Positions 17,223 to 26,063 of a DNA stretch of 64,000 bases are shown here, piece after piece (within the stretch, counting starts at the first letter, position 1; every line of letters starts with the position of its first letter). Below the pieces are notes generated by a model, which worked only from the letters and a program-made list of their open reading frames with translations, did no database searches and had not been told where the DNA came from. The stretch is from UBA10347 sp905182135 (GTDB taxonomy: Bacteria; Actinomycetota; Acidimicrobiia; Acidimicrobiales; UBA10347), in the NCBI GenBank assembly GCA_963925805.1, contig CAWUSE010000007.1:60060-124059 (forward strand), in the 5' to 3' direction. The position numbers and the translations under genes were made by a program.

Positions 17223-18548
17223 CTAGTCGTTGGGCTTTCGCGTGACCTTGACCGGCAAGTACGCGTAGCCCTTGACGAAAGAAGAGAGCGTGCGCTCTGG
17301 TTCGTCTTGGATCTCGATGCGCTCGAACCGGTCGAGGATCTCTTCCCAGAGAACACGAAGTTGTAGTTCTGCGAGCCGACTGCCCATGCAGAAGTGGATT
17401 CCGTAGCCAAACGACAGGTGTCGGTCGGCGTTGTGGCGCTCGATGTCGATGTCGTCGGCGTTGTCACCGAAGACTGCTTCGTCGCGGTTGGCCGACAGGT
17501 ACCACATCAGTACCTGGTCGTCCTTCTTGATGAGCTTGCCGCCGATTTCTGTGTCGTTAGTCGCCGTTCGCCTCATGTAGGGGAGCGGGGTCTGCCAGCG
17601 GATGATCTCCTGCACCATGGCGGGCACCAGGCTCGGGTCGGCGATGAGCTTGTCGTACTGCTCGGGGTACTTGTTCAACCCGTAGACGCTTCCCGACATC
17701 GTGTTACGGGTCGTGTCGTTCCCGCCCACGATGAGCAATAGCAGATTGCCCAGGTGTCTGGCCGTGGGAATGTCCTTCGTGGCTTCACCGTGCACAAGCA
17801 TCGACACCAGGTCGTCGCCGGGGTTCTCAAGGCGTTCCTCCCAGAGCTTCTCGAAGTACGCGACGCACTCCATGAGTTCGGCGACACGCTGTTCGTGTGA
17901 TTCGACCAAGCCGCCCGGTTCGGGGATTGCGAAGACGATGTCGGACCAACGGGTGAGCATGCGGCGATCTTCGAGCGGGAAGTCGAATAGCGTGGCCAGC
18001 AACATGGTGGTCAGCTCGATCGACACGGTGTCGACCCAGTCGAAGGTCTCACCCTCGGGAAGCGAGTCGAGCACCTGAATGGTCCGTTCGCGCATGAGCG
18101 GCTCGAGGTTGCGCAGGTTCGATGGCGCTGAGACGCCCCGCACCGTTTTGCGCTGTTCGGTGTGCTGCGGTGGATCCATTGCGATGAACGAGATCGAGTC
18201 GCCCTGGCCTTCTGGAAGCGGCGACCCTTTCTTAAGACCGAGAGCGATGCCATCGGCCGAAGAGAAGTTTTTCCAGTCGCCGTCAACCTCTCGAACATCG
18301 TCATATTTAGTGATGTTCCAGTAGCGACCAGCGGTCTGGAGTTCGTTGAAGTGGACGGGATCCTCGGACCGCAGCCTGGCGAAATGTCCCTGCCACCGGT
18401 CCTCCTGAAAGAGATACGCGTTCAACGGGTTGATCTCGTCGATCGTCAACTCATGTGCCGCAGGGACGGTTGCACCATGTTCGGCTTGCTCCTGTTCTGG
18501 AGTTCGGAGCTCGCTAAGTGGAACCGTGTCAGTTGTCGTGTCACTCAT
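17223..18548 (-). CDS. cytochrome P450 (CYP125/CYP142-like)
   Basis: A 441-residue soluble P450 from ATG 18548, which has GGGGAA six bases upstream (a TTG two codons earlier is less likely). The I-helix oxygen-activation motif is GGNDTTRNTMSG, the heme loop is FGYGIHFCMGSRLAE with the cysteine ligand, and the K-helix region reads EIIRWQTPLPYMRRTATNDTEIGG. This set resembles actinobacterial steroid side-chain hydroxylases (CYP125/142 group), which fits the acyl-CoA and CoA-transferase genes in the window. Ferredoxin and reductase partners are not adjacent. Subfamily is a judgement from motifs. Confidence 0.88.
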   Translation of the reverse strand: MSDTTTDTVPLSELRTPEQEQAEHGATVPAAHELTIDEINPLNAYLFQEDRWQGHFARLRSEDPVHFNELQTAGRYWNITKYDDVREVDGDWKNFSSADGIALGLKKGSPLPEGQGDSISFIAMDPPQHTEQRKTVRGVSAPSNLRNLEPLMRERTIQVLDSLPEGETFDWVDTVSIELTTMLLATLFDFPLEDRRMLTRWSDIVFAIPEPGGLVESHEQRVAELMECVAYFEKLWEERLENPGDDLVSMLVHGEATKDIPTARHLGNLLLLIVGGNDTTRNTMSGSVYGLNKYPEQYDKLIADPSLVPAMVQEIIRWQTPLPYMRRTATNDTEIGGKLIKKDDQVLMWYLSANRDEAVFGDNADDIDIERHNADRHLSFGYGIHFCMGSRLAELQLRVLWEEILDRFERIEIQDEPERTLSSFVKGYAYLPVKVTRKPND

Positions 18549-18690
18549 GAGCAATTCCCCTTATCGAACCCAAACCAAGATTGGGACCACGGCGTAATCC
18601 TACGCGAGACCGGAGTACGGCTGCCGTAACCGTGGCAACACCTCGTCGCTTGAGCCGGGTGGTGGCCCGCGCTAGTCCTATGCTGAGTAC

Positions 18691-19314
18691 ATGGTTATTG
18701 TCCTTGTTGTCATTGTCATCGGTCTACTGTTCGTGGGCCTTGTGGTTTCGGCTTACAACAAGCTCGTGAAGTTCCGTGAACGGGCGCTTAACGCGTTCGC
18801 TCAGATAGATGTTCAGCTCGAACGCCGCCACGATCTGATTCCAAACCTGGTCGAGACCGTCAAGGGCTATATGAGTCATGAGAAAGAGACCCTTGAAGGT
18901 GTCGTCAACGCCCGAGCAGCGGCAACTCAGGCCCGCATCGAAGTCAGCGGCGACCCGCAAAATCTTGAAGCAATGGCCAAGATGTCAAGCTCCGAAGGTG
19001 CCCTAGGCGGGGCTCTTGGGAGGCTGCTGGCCGTGGCCGAGGCCTACCCCGACCTCAAAGCGAATCAGAACATGGCACAGCTGACAGAAGAGCTGACCAC
19101 AACGGAGAACAAGATCGCGTTCTCTCGCCAAAACTACAACGATCAGGTTAATAATTATCAAACCTACAAGCAGACTTTCCCACCGGTCATGATCGCCAAT
19201 GCCTTCGGCTTCAAAGACAGTGCGTACCTCGATCTCAGCGATGATGACAAGAGCCACAAACGGGACAATATCGACGTCTCGTTTGGCGACGACGGCCCAG
19301 CGACTCAGGGCTGA
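18691..19314 (+). CDS. LemA family protein
   Basis: A 207-residue protein with one N-terminal membrane helix (residues 1-25, VIVLVVIVIGLLFVGLVVSA) followed by the LemA four-helix region: AFAQIDVQLERRHDLIPNLV, VETVKGYMSHEKETLEGV, and LTEELTTTENKIAFSRQNYN. LemA proteins face the outside or periplasm and commonly pair with an M48 protease. That gene follows 33 bases downstream, so the pair form an operon likely linked to membrane-protein quality control. Family assignment is firm; molecular role is not established. Confidence 0.92.
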   Translation: MVIVLVVIVIGLLFVGLVVSAYNKLVKFRERALNAFAQIDVQLERRHDLIPNLVETVKGYMSHEKETLEGVVNARAAATQARIEVSGDPQNLEAMAKMSSSEGALGGALGRLLAVAEAYPDLKANQNMAQLTEELTTTENKIAFSRQNYNDQVNNYQTYKQTFPPVMIANAFGFKDSAYLDLSDDDKSHKRDNIDVSFGDDGPATQG

Positions 19315-19347
19315 ATCGATACGCGCCGTCCTGACGAGGTGTAACTC

Positions 19348-21390
19348 ATGGATTTCCAAACCCACCAAGACGAGGCGAAGCAAGGCACGCTCAAACTCGT
19401 GATGCTGTTCGGCGCCGGTGTGCTCGCAATCATCGCGCTGGTATCGCTGTTGTTGACGCTGCTCTTTGGCTATAGCACTAAAGCGTTTGATCCATTGCAG
19501 GCCATCGCTGTCGGAGCACCCTTGACGCTGTTCGGCGTCGGTGGCGCTTCGCTCGTTAAAACATCCCAGATTCGAGGTGGAGGCGGTTCTTACGTCGCTA
19601 CGTCGATGGGCGGTCGTCCGGTCGACTTCAACACACTGGACCCAGCCGAGAAGCAACTTAGCAATGTTGTTGAAGAGATCGCCATCGCTTCTGGCATGGC
19701 CGTGCCGGCCGTATTCGTTCTCGACAACGAACCAGGCATTAATGCCTTTGCGGCCGGATGGACCGCAGACAACGCAGCCATTGGCGTGACGCGCGGAGCG
19801 CTACAGCACCTGACTCGCGACGAACTCCAAGGCGTCATAGCCCACGAATTCGCGCACATCCGCAACGGTGACATGAAGCTTAAGACTCGCATCATTGGTT
19901 GGGTCTTTGGCATCGCGATCCTGACCGTTCTTGGCCGCATTCTGCTGGAATCGCTTTGGTTTGCGCCGCGCCGTCGTAACAGCAAGGACGATAACGGCGT
20001 CGTCTTTGCCTTGATGGCAGCGGGTATTGGCTTGCTTGTCATTGGTTCGGTCGGCACCTTGTTCGCTCGCATGATTCAAGCGTCGGTTTCACGACAGCGC
20101 GAACTTCTTGCGGATGCGTCCGCAGTGCAGTTCACGCGAAACCCCGACGGGCTTGGTGAAGCCCTCAGCAAGATCGGCGGCATGGCCGGCGAGAACAAGG
20201 TGCGCTCGGCGCATGCGGTCGAGGCCGGTCACCTCTTCTTCAGTTCGCCAATGACAAGCGCCTTTGCATCACACCCTCCTCTGAAGACGCGAATCTCTCG
20301 ATTGATCCCCGGGTGGGACGGCACATTCCACGAGCCCGATCCTGAAGTCGCATCCGCGGCTCAGGCACCTAATTCCCGCCATGTCGCTGGGTGGGGGACG
20401 AACTCTGGGCAGATGCTTCCTGGCCAGGCGACTATTCCAGGTATGCCGACGAACAAAGCACTGCCATTCGATCCTGCGCTTCTTCTAGGCGGGGCCGTTG
20501 TGGCGAGTGGGACGCCGGGCACCACACCCGCTGCACCCCACGGTGCGGCTTCGCTGGCTGGCACAACGGCCCCGAAAGCCGCTGTGTCGCAGGCGTACCA
20601 ACCGCCCCAGCTTGATGGTCCAACCGATGATCACATCGGCTATGCCCGTCAGCTACTTGACCGGATTCCGGAAGAGACCCAGAACTATTTGCACACGCGT
20701 GGTGGTGCGGTTGCCTCGGTGCTTGGCTTGCTAGCGTCGGACGAACCCGACCAACGGCAAAAGGATCTGGCGTACGCAGCGAGAGCGACTGGTCTCAATG
20801 CCAACTACCTCGAGGCAGCGAGCGATGTGATCAGTCGGCTCGACCGGGAATTGCAACTTCCAGCGATCGATATGGCATTGCACTCGATCCGGGAAACTCC
20901 GTGGGAGTTCCAGAAAACGCTGCGAGAGACCATCGTGACGATGGCGAGCTCACACCCCGAGCAGAACCTGTTCCGGTGGGTCTTGCGCCGGGTCATGTTG
21001 CGCCATCTTGAGGATCAGAGCGATACCGGATCATCAAAGCACAACCTTCGGTTTCCGGATCTCGAAACAGAAGCGGTCACCGTGTTCGCGGCGATTGCCT
21101 GGTTCAACAGTTCAGGCCTGGAATACGCTCCCGGAGCGTTTACTGCTGCTCTGGTGGCCAGCAATCTTGCGCCTCGAGAGATCCCAAGTGTTGCGTCACT
21201 CCAGGTTGCGACGGTCGATGCGGCTCTCGAACGGCTGTCACATCTGGATCTTGCCGGTCGTAGGACCTTCGTGAGCGCAGCCACTGCAATCGTGGCCCAC
21301 GACGCGACCACTACGGCCGAGGAGGCCGAGTTGATCCGCGTTGTTGCCGATGCTGTACGTTTGCCGGTCCCGCCGCTACTTCCTATGTAA
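19348..21390 (+). CDS. M48 family membrane zinc metalloprotease with long C-terminal domain
   Basis: A 680-residue protein. Membrane helices are seen at about residues 21-45, 50-70, 180-200 and 215-240. The zinc site VIAHEFAHIRNGD carries HExxH, with the third ligand in the downstream ELLADASAVQFTRNP. HtpX itself is about 290 residues; here about 330 further residues follow a Pro/Ala-rich linker (350-430) and form a helical domain I do not recognise. It shares an operon with lemA, a pairing seen widely. A role in cleaving damaged membrane proteins is inferred from the family. Confidence 0.9.
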   Translation: MDFQTHQDEAKQGTLKLVMLFGAGVLAIIALVSLLLTLLFGYSTKAFDPLQAIAVGAPLTLFGVGGASLVKTSQIRGGGGSYVATSMGGRPVDFNTLDPAEKQLSNVVEEIAIASGMAVPAVFVLDNEPGINAFAAGWTADNAAIGVTRGALQHLTRDELQGVIAHEFAHIRNGDMKLKTRIIGWVFGIAILTVLGRILLESLWFAPRRRNSKDDNGVVFALMAAGIGLLVIGSVGTLFARMIQASVSRQRELLADASAVQFTRNPDGLGEALSKIGGMAGENKVRSAHAVEAGHLFFSSPMTSAFASHPPLKTRISRLIPGWDGTFHEPDPEVASAAQAPNSRHVAGWGTNSGQMLPGQATIPGMPTNKALPFDPALLLGGAVVASGTPGTTPAAPHGAASLAGTTAPKAAVSQAYQPPQLDGPTDDHIGYARQLLDRIPEETQNYLHTRGGAVASVLGLLASDEPDQRQKDLAYAARATGLNANYLEAASDVISRLDRELQLPAIDMALHSIRETPWEFQKTLRETIVTMASSHPEQNLFRWVLRRVMLRHLEDQSDTGSSKHNLRFPDLETEAVTVFAAIAWFNSSGLEYAPGAFTAALVASNLAPREIPSVASLQVATVDAALERLSHLDLAGRRTFVSAATAIVAHDATTTAEEAELIRVVADAVRLPVPPLLPM

Positions 21391-21455
21391 GGGTCGCTGG
21401 TGTCGGCTTGCCTTGTCCGACCATGAACCGTACAAATCCCGTCAGGCTTCGGCGG

Positions 21456-22511
21456 TTACGCCCACCAAACGAGTTCTGCATCGGGGATCCACTGGGTGTC
21501 ACCGGGCGATTCGACCGAATGGATGGCAGCGCCGGGCCGGCCCTCGTCGTCGATGGCTGCCGCAACCAAGGCAGTCGATTCGTTGGACCAGATGGTATGG
21601 CTCTGGGCGTATTGTTCGAAGAACTGAAGGACCGAGCGGGCCCAGCGAGGAGTCGGCCGAAATGGGGGGAGGCTACGCGTATCGGATCCATCGATTACGA
21701 GCCACTGAACTATGCCGTTACCGAGCGCCGCTAGGGCAGCGAGGTGGCTTCCGTCGGGCGACCAGAAGAATGCGACGACAGGTGCTGAGGTGACCTTGAT
21801 CGGCGTGAGCGAAACCAGGTCGAGGATGACGAGCGTTGTGCTGTCGCCTTCGGTGGAGATATAAGCCAAACGGCGACATTCGGGATCGAGAGAGAACCGA
21901 CCCGTCGAGTCAGCTCCGACGAGTGTGACGATGACATCGTCGGGGCCGGCCGCGACGATTCGGTCATCGAGTGCGTACAGAACTGAACCGCCGGGAAGCC
22001 ACAAAGGGGTGACGAACGGCCCAGCGTCGTCGCTGAGCAGACGGATCGAATCCCCGGCTCTATCGGAAATGAGTACCCGGTTCTCAACATGAACGGCCAG
22101 ATGCGTGGCGTCGGGTGACCACGACCAGAACAGCGGCTGGCCTCGATCGATAACATGGATTGCACCGGAGGTGACGTCGGAGACGGCAAGTTCGAGTCCG
22201 AGTGGGCCAGGGGAGAGGTGGCTTAGCCACCGGCCACATGGACTGGGACAGAGGTAGAAGGCGCTCACGGACTCGACAAGCGCACTGGCTTGGTTGGAAT
22301 CTTCGTTGTGCAGTCGCACCTGGCGGATTCCATCGGCATAATCCGAGTCCACCGACCAAGCCGTCCATCGCCCCTGTGGCGACCATACGGCGGTTGACAC
22401 GCGAGACTGCATGTCAACCGTGAGCGGCGCTCCGATCGGCATCCGAATATCGTTGTCGACATCGGCAAGCATCACGTTTCCCGCGGTGTTGATGATCAGC
22501 AGATGGCGCAC
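21456..22511 (-). CDS. TolB/WD40-like beta-propeller protein
   Basis: A 351-residue protein built of repeated blades: TAVWSPQGRWTAWSVDSDY, FYLCPSPCGRWLSHLSPG, LFWSWSPDATHLAVHVEN and FFWSPDGSHLAALAALG, each with the W/F-SPDG turn seen in TolB-like propellers. There is no signal peptide, so it is probably cytoplasmic. No catalytic residues can be named. The related actinobacterial proteins are usually annotated as hypothetical. It is convergent with the M48 gene. Confidence 0.7.
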   Translation of the reverse strand: MRHLLIINTAGNVMLADVDNDIRMPIGAPLTVDMQSRVSTAVWSPQGRWTAWSVDSDYADGIRQVRLHNEDSNQASALVESVSAFYLCPSPCGRWLSHLSPGPLGLELAVSDVTSGAIHVIDRGQPLFWSWSPDATHLAVHVENRVLISDRAGDSIRLLSDDAGPFVTPLWLPGGSVLYALDDRIVAAGPDDVIVTLVGADSTGRFSLDPECRRLAYISTEGDSTTLVILDLVSLTPIKVTSAPVVAFFWSPDGSHLAALAALGNGIVQWLVIDGSDTRSLPPFRPTPRWARSVLQFFEQYAQSHTIWSNESTALVAAAIDDEGRPGAAIHSVESPGDTQWIPDAELVWWA

Positions 22512-22850
22512 GGCACAACTGTTGCAGAGATTTGGCCCGCCAGAAGATTCGCGCTTTGGTCGTGCTGCAGCTAAGAGAGTGAACGTGTTTGGTTGTGGGT
22601 GAACGGACCCGGTGCTATGACGTACCGAACCTACGATGTGGAGGCGTTGGTCCTACGTCTGTGCTCGACATCTGGGCCCTGTATTGAGTCCGCCTCAACG
22701 GATGGAACAACTAGCTACTGAGTGGGCCAAGACGACATCGCCCAGATCCGTGTTTGTCGAGCTGAGGATAGAGAAATTCTCTGACCGAGTTGAGGGATCG
22801 GCTGCGAGTCGAAAATGGTTAACACCGGCACAGCGCGAGACTAGGTATAT
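22512..22850. other. intergenic region upstream of GH20-like gene
   Basis: 339 bases between divergent genes, presumably with promoters for both. No supported gene, hairpin or repeat that I could identify. Confidence 0.5.
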
Positions 22851-24314
22851 ATGCATGTGATGGACACTCTAGATATCGACGCTCTTTTTGTTGGTGAGCC
22901 GGTGTTCGAACGGCGGTGTTACATGCTTGATGTCTCGCGCGACCGCGTGCCAACGCTCGAGACACTTGCCTGGTTAATTGGGATACTCGGGCGGTTGCGT
23001 TTCAACGAGTTGCAGCTCTATATCGAGCACACGTTCACCTACCAGGGGCACGAGGTGGTTTGGCGCGACGCCAGCGCCTACACCCCACAGGATCTGGCGG
23101 CGGTCAAGAAGCTGGCGAGTAAAGCTGGGATCGAGCTCGTGGCCAACTCGAATTGCTTCGGCCACATGGAGCGATGGTTAGCCCACGATGACTACAGCGA
23201 TCGCGCCGAGTGTCCTGGCGGCGTCTCTGACTCCCGGTCGGGTGTTGTCAGTGTGCCGACCTGCTTGGAGCCCACGCAGGACAACGCTGAGTTTGCGCTT
23301 GGTTTGATTCGCGAGATGGTCGAGGCGGTCGATAGCGATCGGGTGATGATCGGCGGTGATGAGCCAAAAGAGCTCGGGTCTGGACGTTCGGCCGAGCGGG
23401 TCGCTGCTGTAGGTGCCTCGCAGGTGTATCAACAGCACCTGCTCCGGATCATCGAGCCGTTGATCGCCGACGGCCTCGAGGTCCAATTCTGGGGAGACCA
23501 GCTGATGAAGTCTCCCGACGGAGCGGCGTGGATCCCGGGTGGAGCGAGTGCGGTGGTCTGGCACTATGACCCGCCGAGCGCTGAGCATCTCGGATTCAGA
23601 GCCGCAGCCGAACCGTTGATCGAAGCGAGCAAGAGGTTTTGGGTGGCCGCCGGCACGTCGAGTTGGAACAGTCTGATCGGTCGCAACAGCTCAGCAACAG
23701 CGAACATCGCCGATGCCATCACGGTTGGCAGCGAGTACGGCGCACGTGGATTCATGCTCGCCGACTGGGGCGACAACGGTCATCTCCAACCATTGGCCGT
23801 CTCGCTTCCCTCGATAGTGCGGGCTGGGGTCGGGGCATGGCATGGAGTATGTGGCAATGTTGAGGTCGGGCCGATCATCGACTCGTTACTAGGTGCCGAA
23901 TCCGGTACGGGTCAGATCATCGATGGCCTCGGTAGTCTCGCCGATTCGACAGGACTTATGGTTCCGAATGGATCTCCCATTTTCGCTGCTCTTGTCCCGC
24001 TGCCCGGCGTGATCGCCGGCCGGGTCGATCCGACAGGATGTGCTGCGGCGAGGCACGCTCTTGACGAAGCACGTGAGAGATTTCCGGACGCGCTGGGCTC
24101 GTCTGGCCGCGGCCGGGTACTGGCTGAAGAACTCAACGCTGCCGTTCGGCTTGCGCAGATCGGGTTGGACCGTCTGCAGGGTCAATCGATCAAACCTGCA
24201 AGGCTCGAACAGGCTCTGGTGGCACAACGCAGCGCCTGGCTTCGAACGAGTCGTCCTGGGGGTGTCGCCGATGCGCTTGGGCGGCTAAAACCACGCAGTG
24301 CTGCAGAACGTTAA
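22851..24314 (+). CDS. GH20-like beta-N-acetylhexosaminidase, cytoplasmic
   Basis: A 487-residue protein with a TIM-barrel GH20 catalytic core. After RRCYMLDVSRDRVPTLETL come ELQLYIEHTFTYQGHEVVW and the active-site pair in VMIGGDEPKELG (Asp-Glu of GGDE), then LEVQFWGDQLMK and FWVAAGTSSWNS. GH20 enzymes remove N-acetylglucosamine or N-acetylgalactosamine using the substrate acetamido group. No signal peptide, so it acts inside the cell, unusual for chitin or glycan breakdown. Its stop is seven bases before the selenium-type transporter lipoprotein gene, so it likely shares the operon. Since SenB in this island should make a GlcNAc-type selenosugar, a link to that sugar is conceivable; this is inference. 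Confidence 0.75.
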   Translation: MHVMDTLDIDALFVGEPVFERRCYMLDVSRDRVPTLETLAWLIGILGRLRFNELQLYIEHTFTYQGHEVVWRDASAYTPQDLAAVKKLASKAGIELVANSNCFGHMERWLAHDDYSDRAECPGGVSDSRSGVVSVPTCLEPTQDNAEFALGLIREMVEAVDSDRVMIGGDEPKELGSGRSAERVAAVGASQVYQQHLLRIIEPLIADGLEVQFWGDQLMKSPDGAAWIPGGASAVVWHYDPPSAEHLGFRAAAEPLIEASKRFWVAAGTSSWNSLIGRNSSATANIADAITVGSEYGARGFMLADWGDNGHLQPLAVSLPSIVRAGVGAWHGVCGNVEVGPIIDSLLGAESGTGQIIDGLGSLADSTGLMVPNGSPIFAALVPLPGVIAGRVDPTGCAAARHALDEARERFPDALGSSGRGRVLAEELNAAVRLAQIGLDRLQGQSIKPARLEQALVAQRSAWLRTSRPGGVADALGRLKPRSAAER

Positions 24315-24320
24315 ATTTCG

Positions 24321-25259
24321 TTGAACCGCCCGCACAAAAAGCTCGTACTGCGCTACTTTCAACCGGTGCATCGGCTACTTAAAATCCTTTTTTCCGTGTT
24401 GTTGGTCCTTTCCGCCTGTGGTTCTGCTGAGGACAGAGTGGGCGGCGAATTCGCCGGACCAGTGGTCATCGGCGCCATCCCAGACCAAAATCCTGAGCTT
24501 CTTGCTCGGAACTACGACCTCCTTGCTGATTATCTGTCCGACGAGATCGGCGTTCCGGTCGAGTTCAAGGCCGTCACGGAGTATGAGGCTGCGGTCACTG
24601 CCTTCCGGGTCGGTGATCTTGATCTGGTCTGGTTCGGTGGTCTGACCGGCGTCCAAGCCCGCCTTCAGGTCGACGGTGCCGAGGCCATTGCTCAGCGCGA
24701 CATCGACGAAACCTTTACATCCGTCTTCATCGCCTCGACCGATAGTGGGATCGGCTCGATTGATGATGTCGCCGGTCTCAGCGTGATTGCGGGGCGATCA
24801 TTGACCTTTGGGTCTGCCTCGAGTACATCAGGACGCCTGATGCCCCAGTCTTTCCTGAGTGACGCTGGTGTGTCACTGGATGACTTGGTCGGTGAGCCTG
24901 GGTTTAGCGGCTCTCACGATGCGACGATCGAACTGGTCGAGGCAGGGACTTTCGAAATAGGTGCACTCAATTCACAGGTTTGGGCCGCTCGCGTCGAAGC
25001 TGGAGAGGTCGACCTTGACCGAGTCCAGCTGATCTTCGAGACACCGCCCTACTACGACTACCACTGGGTGGCTCGGCCAGAGTTGGGCAAGGAGCTGCAA
25101 TCACAAATTGTCGATGCGCTGAAGAACTTGGATTCCAACGATGCGGACCAGGCAGCCATCCTCGAGTTCTTTGGGGCTGGTTCATTCATCGATACCGAAA
25201 GCTCCAACTACGATCAAATCGAGGCTGTCGGACGAGAGATAGGCAAAATTGACAGCTGA
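24321..25259 (+). CDS. PhnD-family substrate-binding lipoprotein of a putative selenate ABC transporter
   Basis: A 312-residue lipoprotein: basic N-terminus, hydrophobic ILFSVLLVL and lipobox LSAC with Cys33. I give TTG 24321 as start; GTG 24366 would yield a more typical short leader. The mature domain has IGAIPDQNPELLARNYDLLADYL, FRVGDLDLVWFGGLTGVQAR and FGSASSTSGRLMPQSFL, the pattern of the PhnD-like subfamily that databases name putative selenate binding protein. PhnD relatives otherwise bind phosphonate or phosphite. The neighbouring senA, senB and selD genes strongly favour a selenium substrate. It overlaps the ATPase gene by 11 bases. Confidence 0.85.
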   Translation: MNRPHKKLVLRYFQPVHRLLKILFSVLLVLSACGSAEDRVGGEFAGPVVIGAIPDQNPELLARNYDLLADYLSDEIGVPVEFKAVTEYEAAVTAFRVGDLDLVWFGGLTGVQARLQVDGAEAIAQRDIDETFTSVFIASTDSGIGSIDDVAGLSVIAGRSLTFGSASSTSGRLMPQSFLSDAGVSLDDLVGEPGFSGSHDATIELVEAGTFEIGALNSQVWAARVEAGEVDLDRVQLIFETPPYYDYHWVARPELGKELQSQIVDALKNLDSNDADQAAILEFFGAGSFIDTESSNYDQIEAVGREIGKIDS

Positions 25260-26055
25260 CCCGCTGCTCTTTGCGGACACGGTGCTCTCTTTTCGCAATG
25301 TCACGGTCCGATACGGCAGTGCTGACAGTGCCGTCGCTGTCAACGACCTCACACTGACGGTCGAAGCGGGCCAACGGGTAGCGCTGATTGGGCCATCAGG
25401 CGCTGGGAAGTCGACCATTCTGAGCCTGGCCGCTGGGCTCACCCTGCCGACAGGAGGCGTGGTGGAGGTCATGGGTGTCGACTCGATCGTGCTCGGCCGG
25501 CACGCCCATCGTCCGACACGGAGAGAAATCGGGATTATTAGTCAGGACTTCTCGCTGATCGGCCCCCTACGGGTCGCCAGCAATGTCGCTGCTGGCCGGC
25601 TTGGTAGTTCGTCGTGGCTCAAGTCCCTGAAGACATTGGTACGGCCCGGACCGGTAGATGAGATAGCGAAGGCTCTCGACTCGGTTGGCATCGTAGACAA
25701 GTTGTGGGAACGCACAGATCGTCTCTCAGGTGGCCAACAGCAGCGCACGGCGGTAGCTCGGGCGTTGTTTCAGAACCCTCAGCTTTTACTCGGCGACGAG
25801 CCAGTGAGTGCGCTTGACCCGGCGCGCTCTGAGTCAGTAATGGCAGTTCTCACCGGGGCAACGAACGGCGACGCCGATTCTGCTAAGCCTCGAACGCTCA
25901 TCGTGAGCATGCACGATGCGCCGTTGGCGCTCCGCCATTGTGACCGCATTGTGGCACTGCGCGAAGGCTGTGTGGAATTCGATCTAGCCGCGAGCGAGGT
26001 CAGCGAACAGATGCTCACTGATCTCTATCTGCTCGACGAGTCAGCGATCGGCTGA
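25249..26055 (+). CDS. ABC transporter ATPase, PhnC-like (putative selenium oxyanion uptake)
   Basis: A 268-residue ABC ATPase with Walker A GPSGAGKST, the Q-loop in IGIISQDFSLIGPLRVASNV, signature LSGGQQQRTAVARALF and Walker B LLLGDEPVSALDP, followed by the switch His in VSMHDAPLAL. It resembles PhnC ATPases. The start is a TTG at 25249 inside the end of the lipoprotein gene; the next candidate, GTG 25282, would trim 11 residues. The permease begins eight bases after its stop. It energises import through the fused permease next door. Confidence 0.9.
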   Translation: MTADPLLFADTVLSFRNVTVRYGSADSAVAVNDLTLTVEAGQRVALIGPSGAGKSTILSLAAGLTLPTGGVVEVMGVDSIVLGRHAHRPTRREIGIISQDFSLIGPLRVASNVAAGRLGSSSWLKSLKTLVRPGPVDEIAKALDSVGIVDKLWERTDRLSGGQQQRTAVARALFQNPQLLLGDEPVSALDPARSESVMAVLTGATNGDADSAKPRTLIVSMHDAPLALRHCDRIVALREGCVEFDLAASEVSEQMLTDLYLLDESAIG

Positions 26056-26063
26056 ATCCTGTC

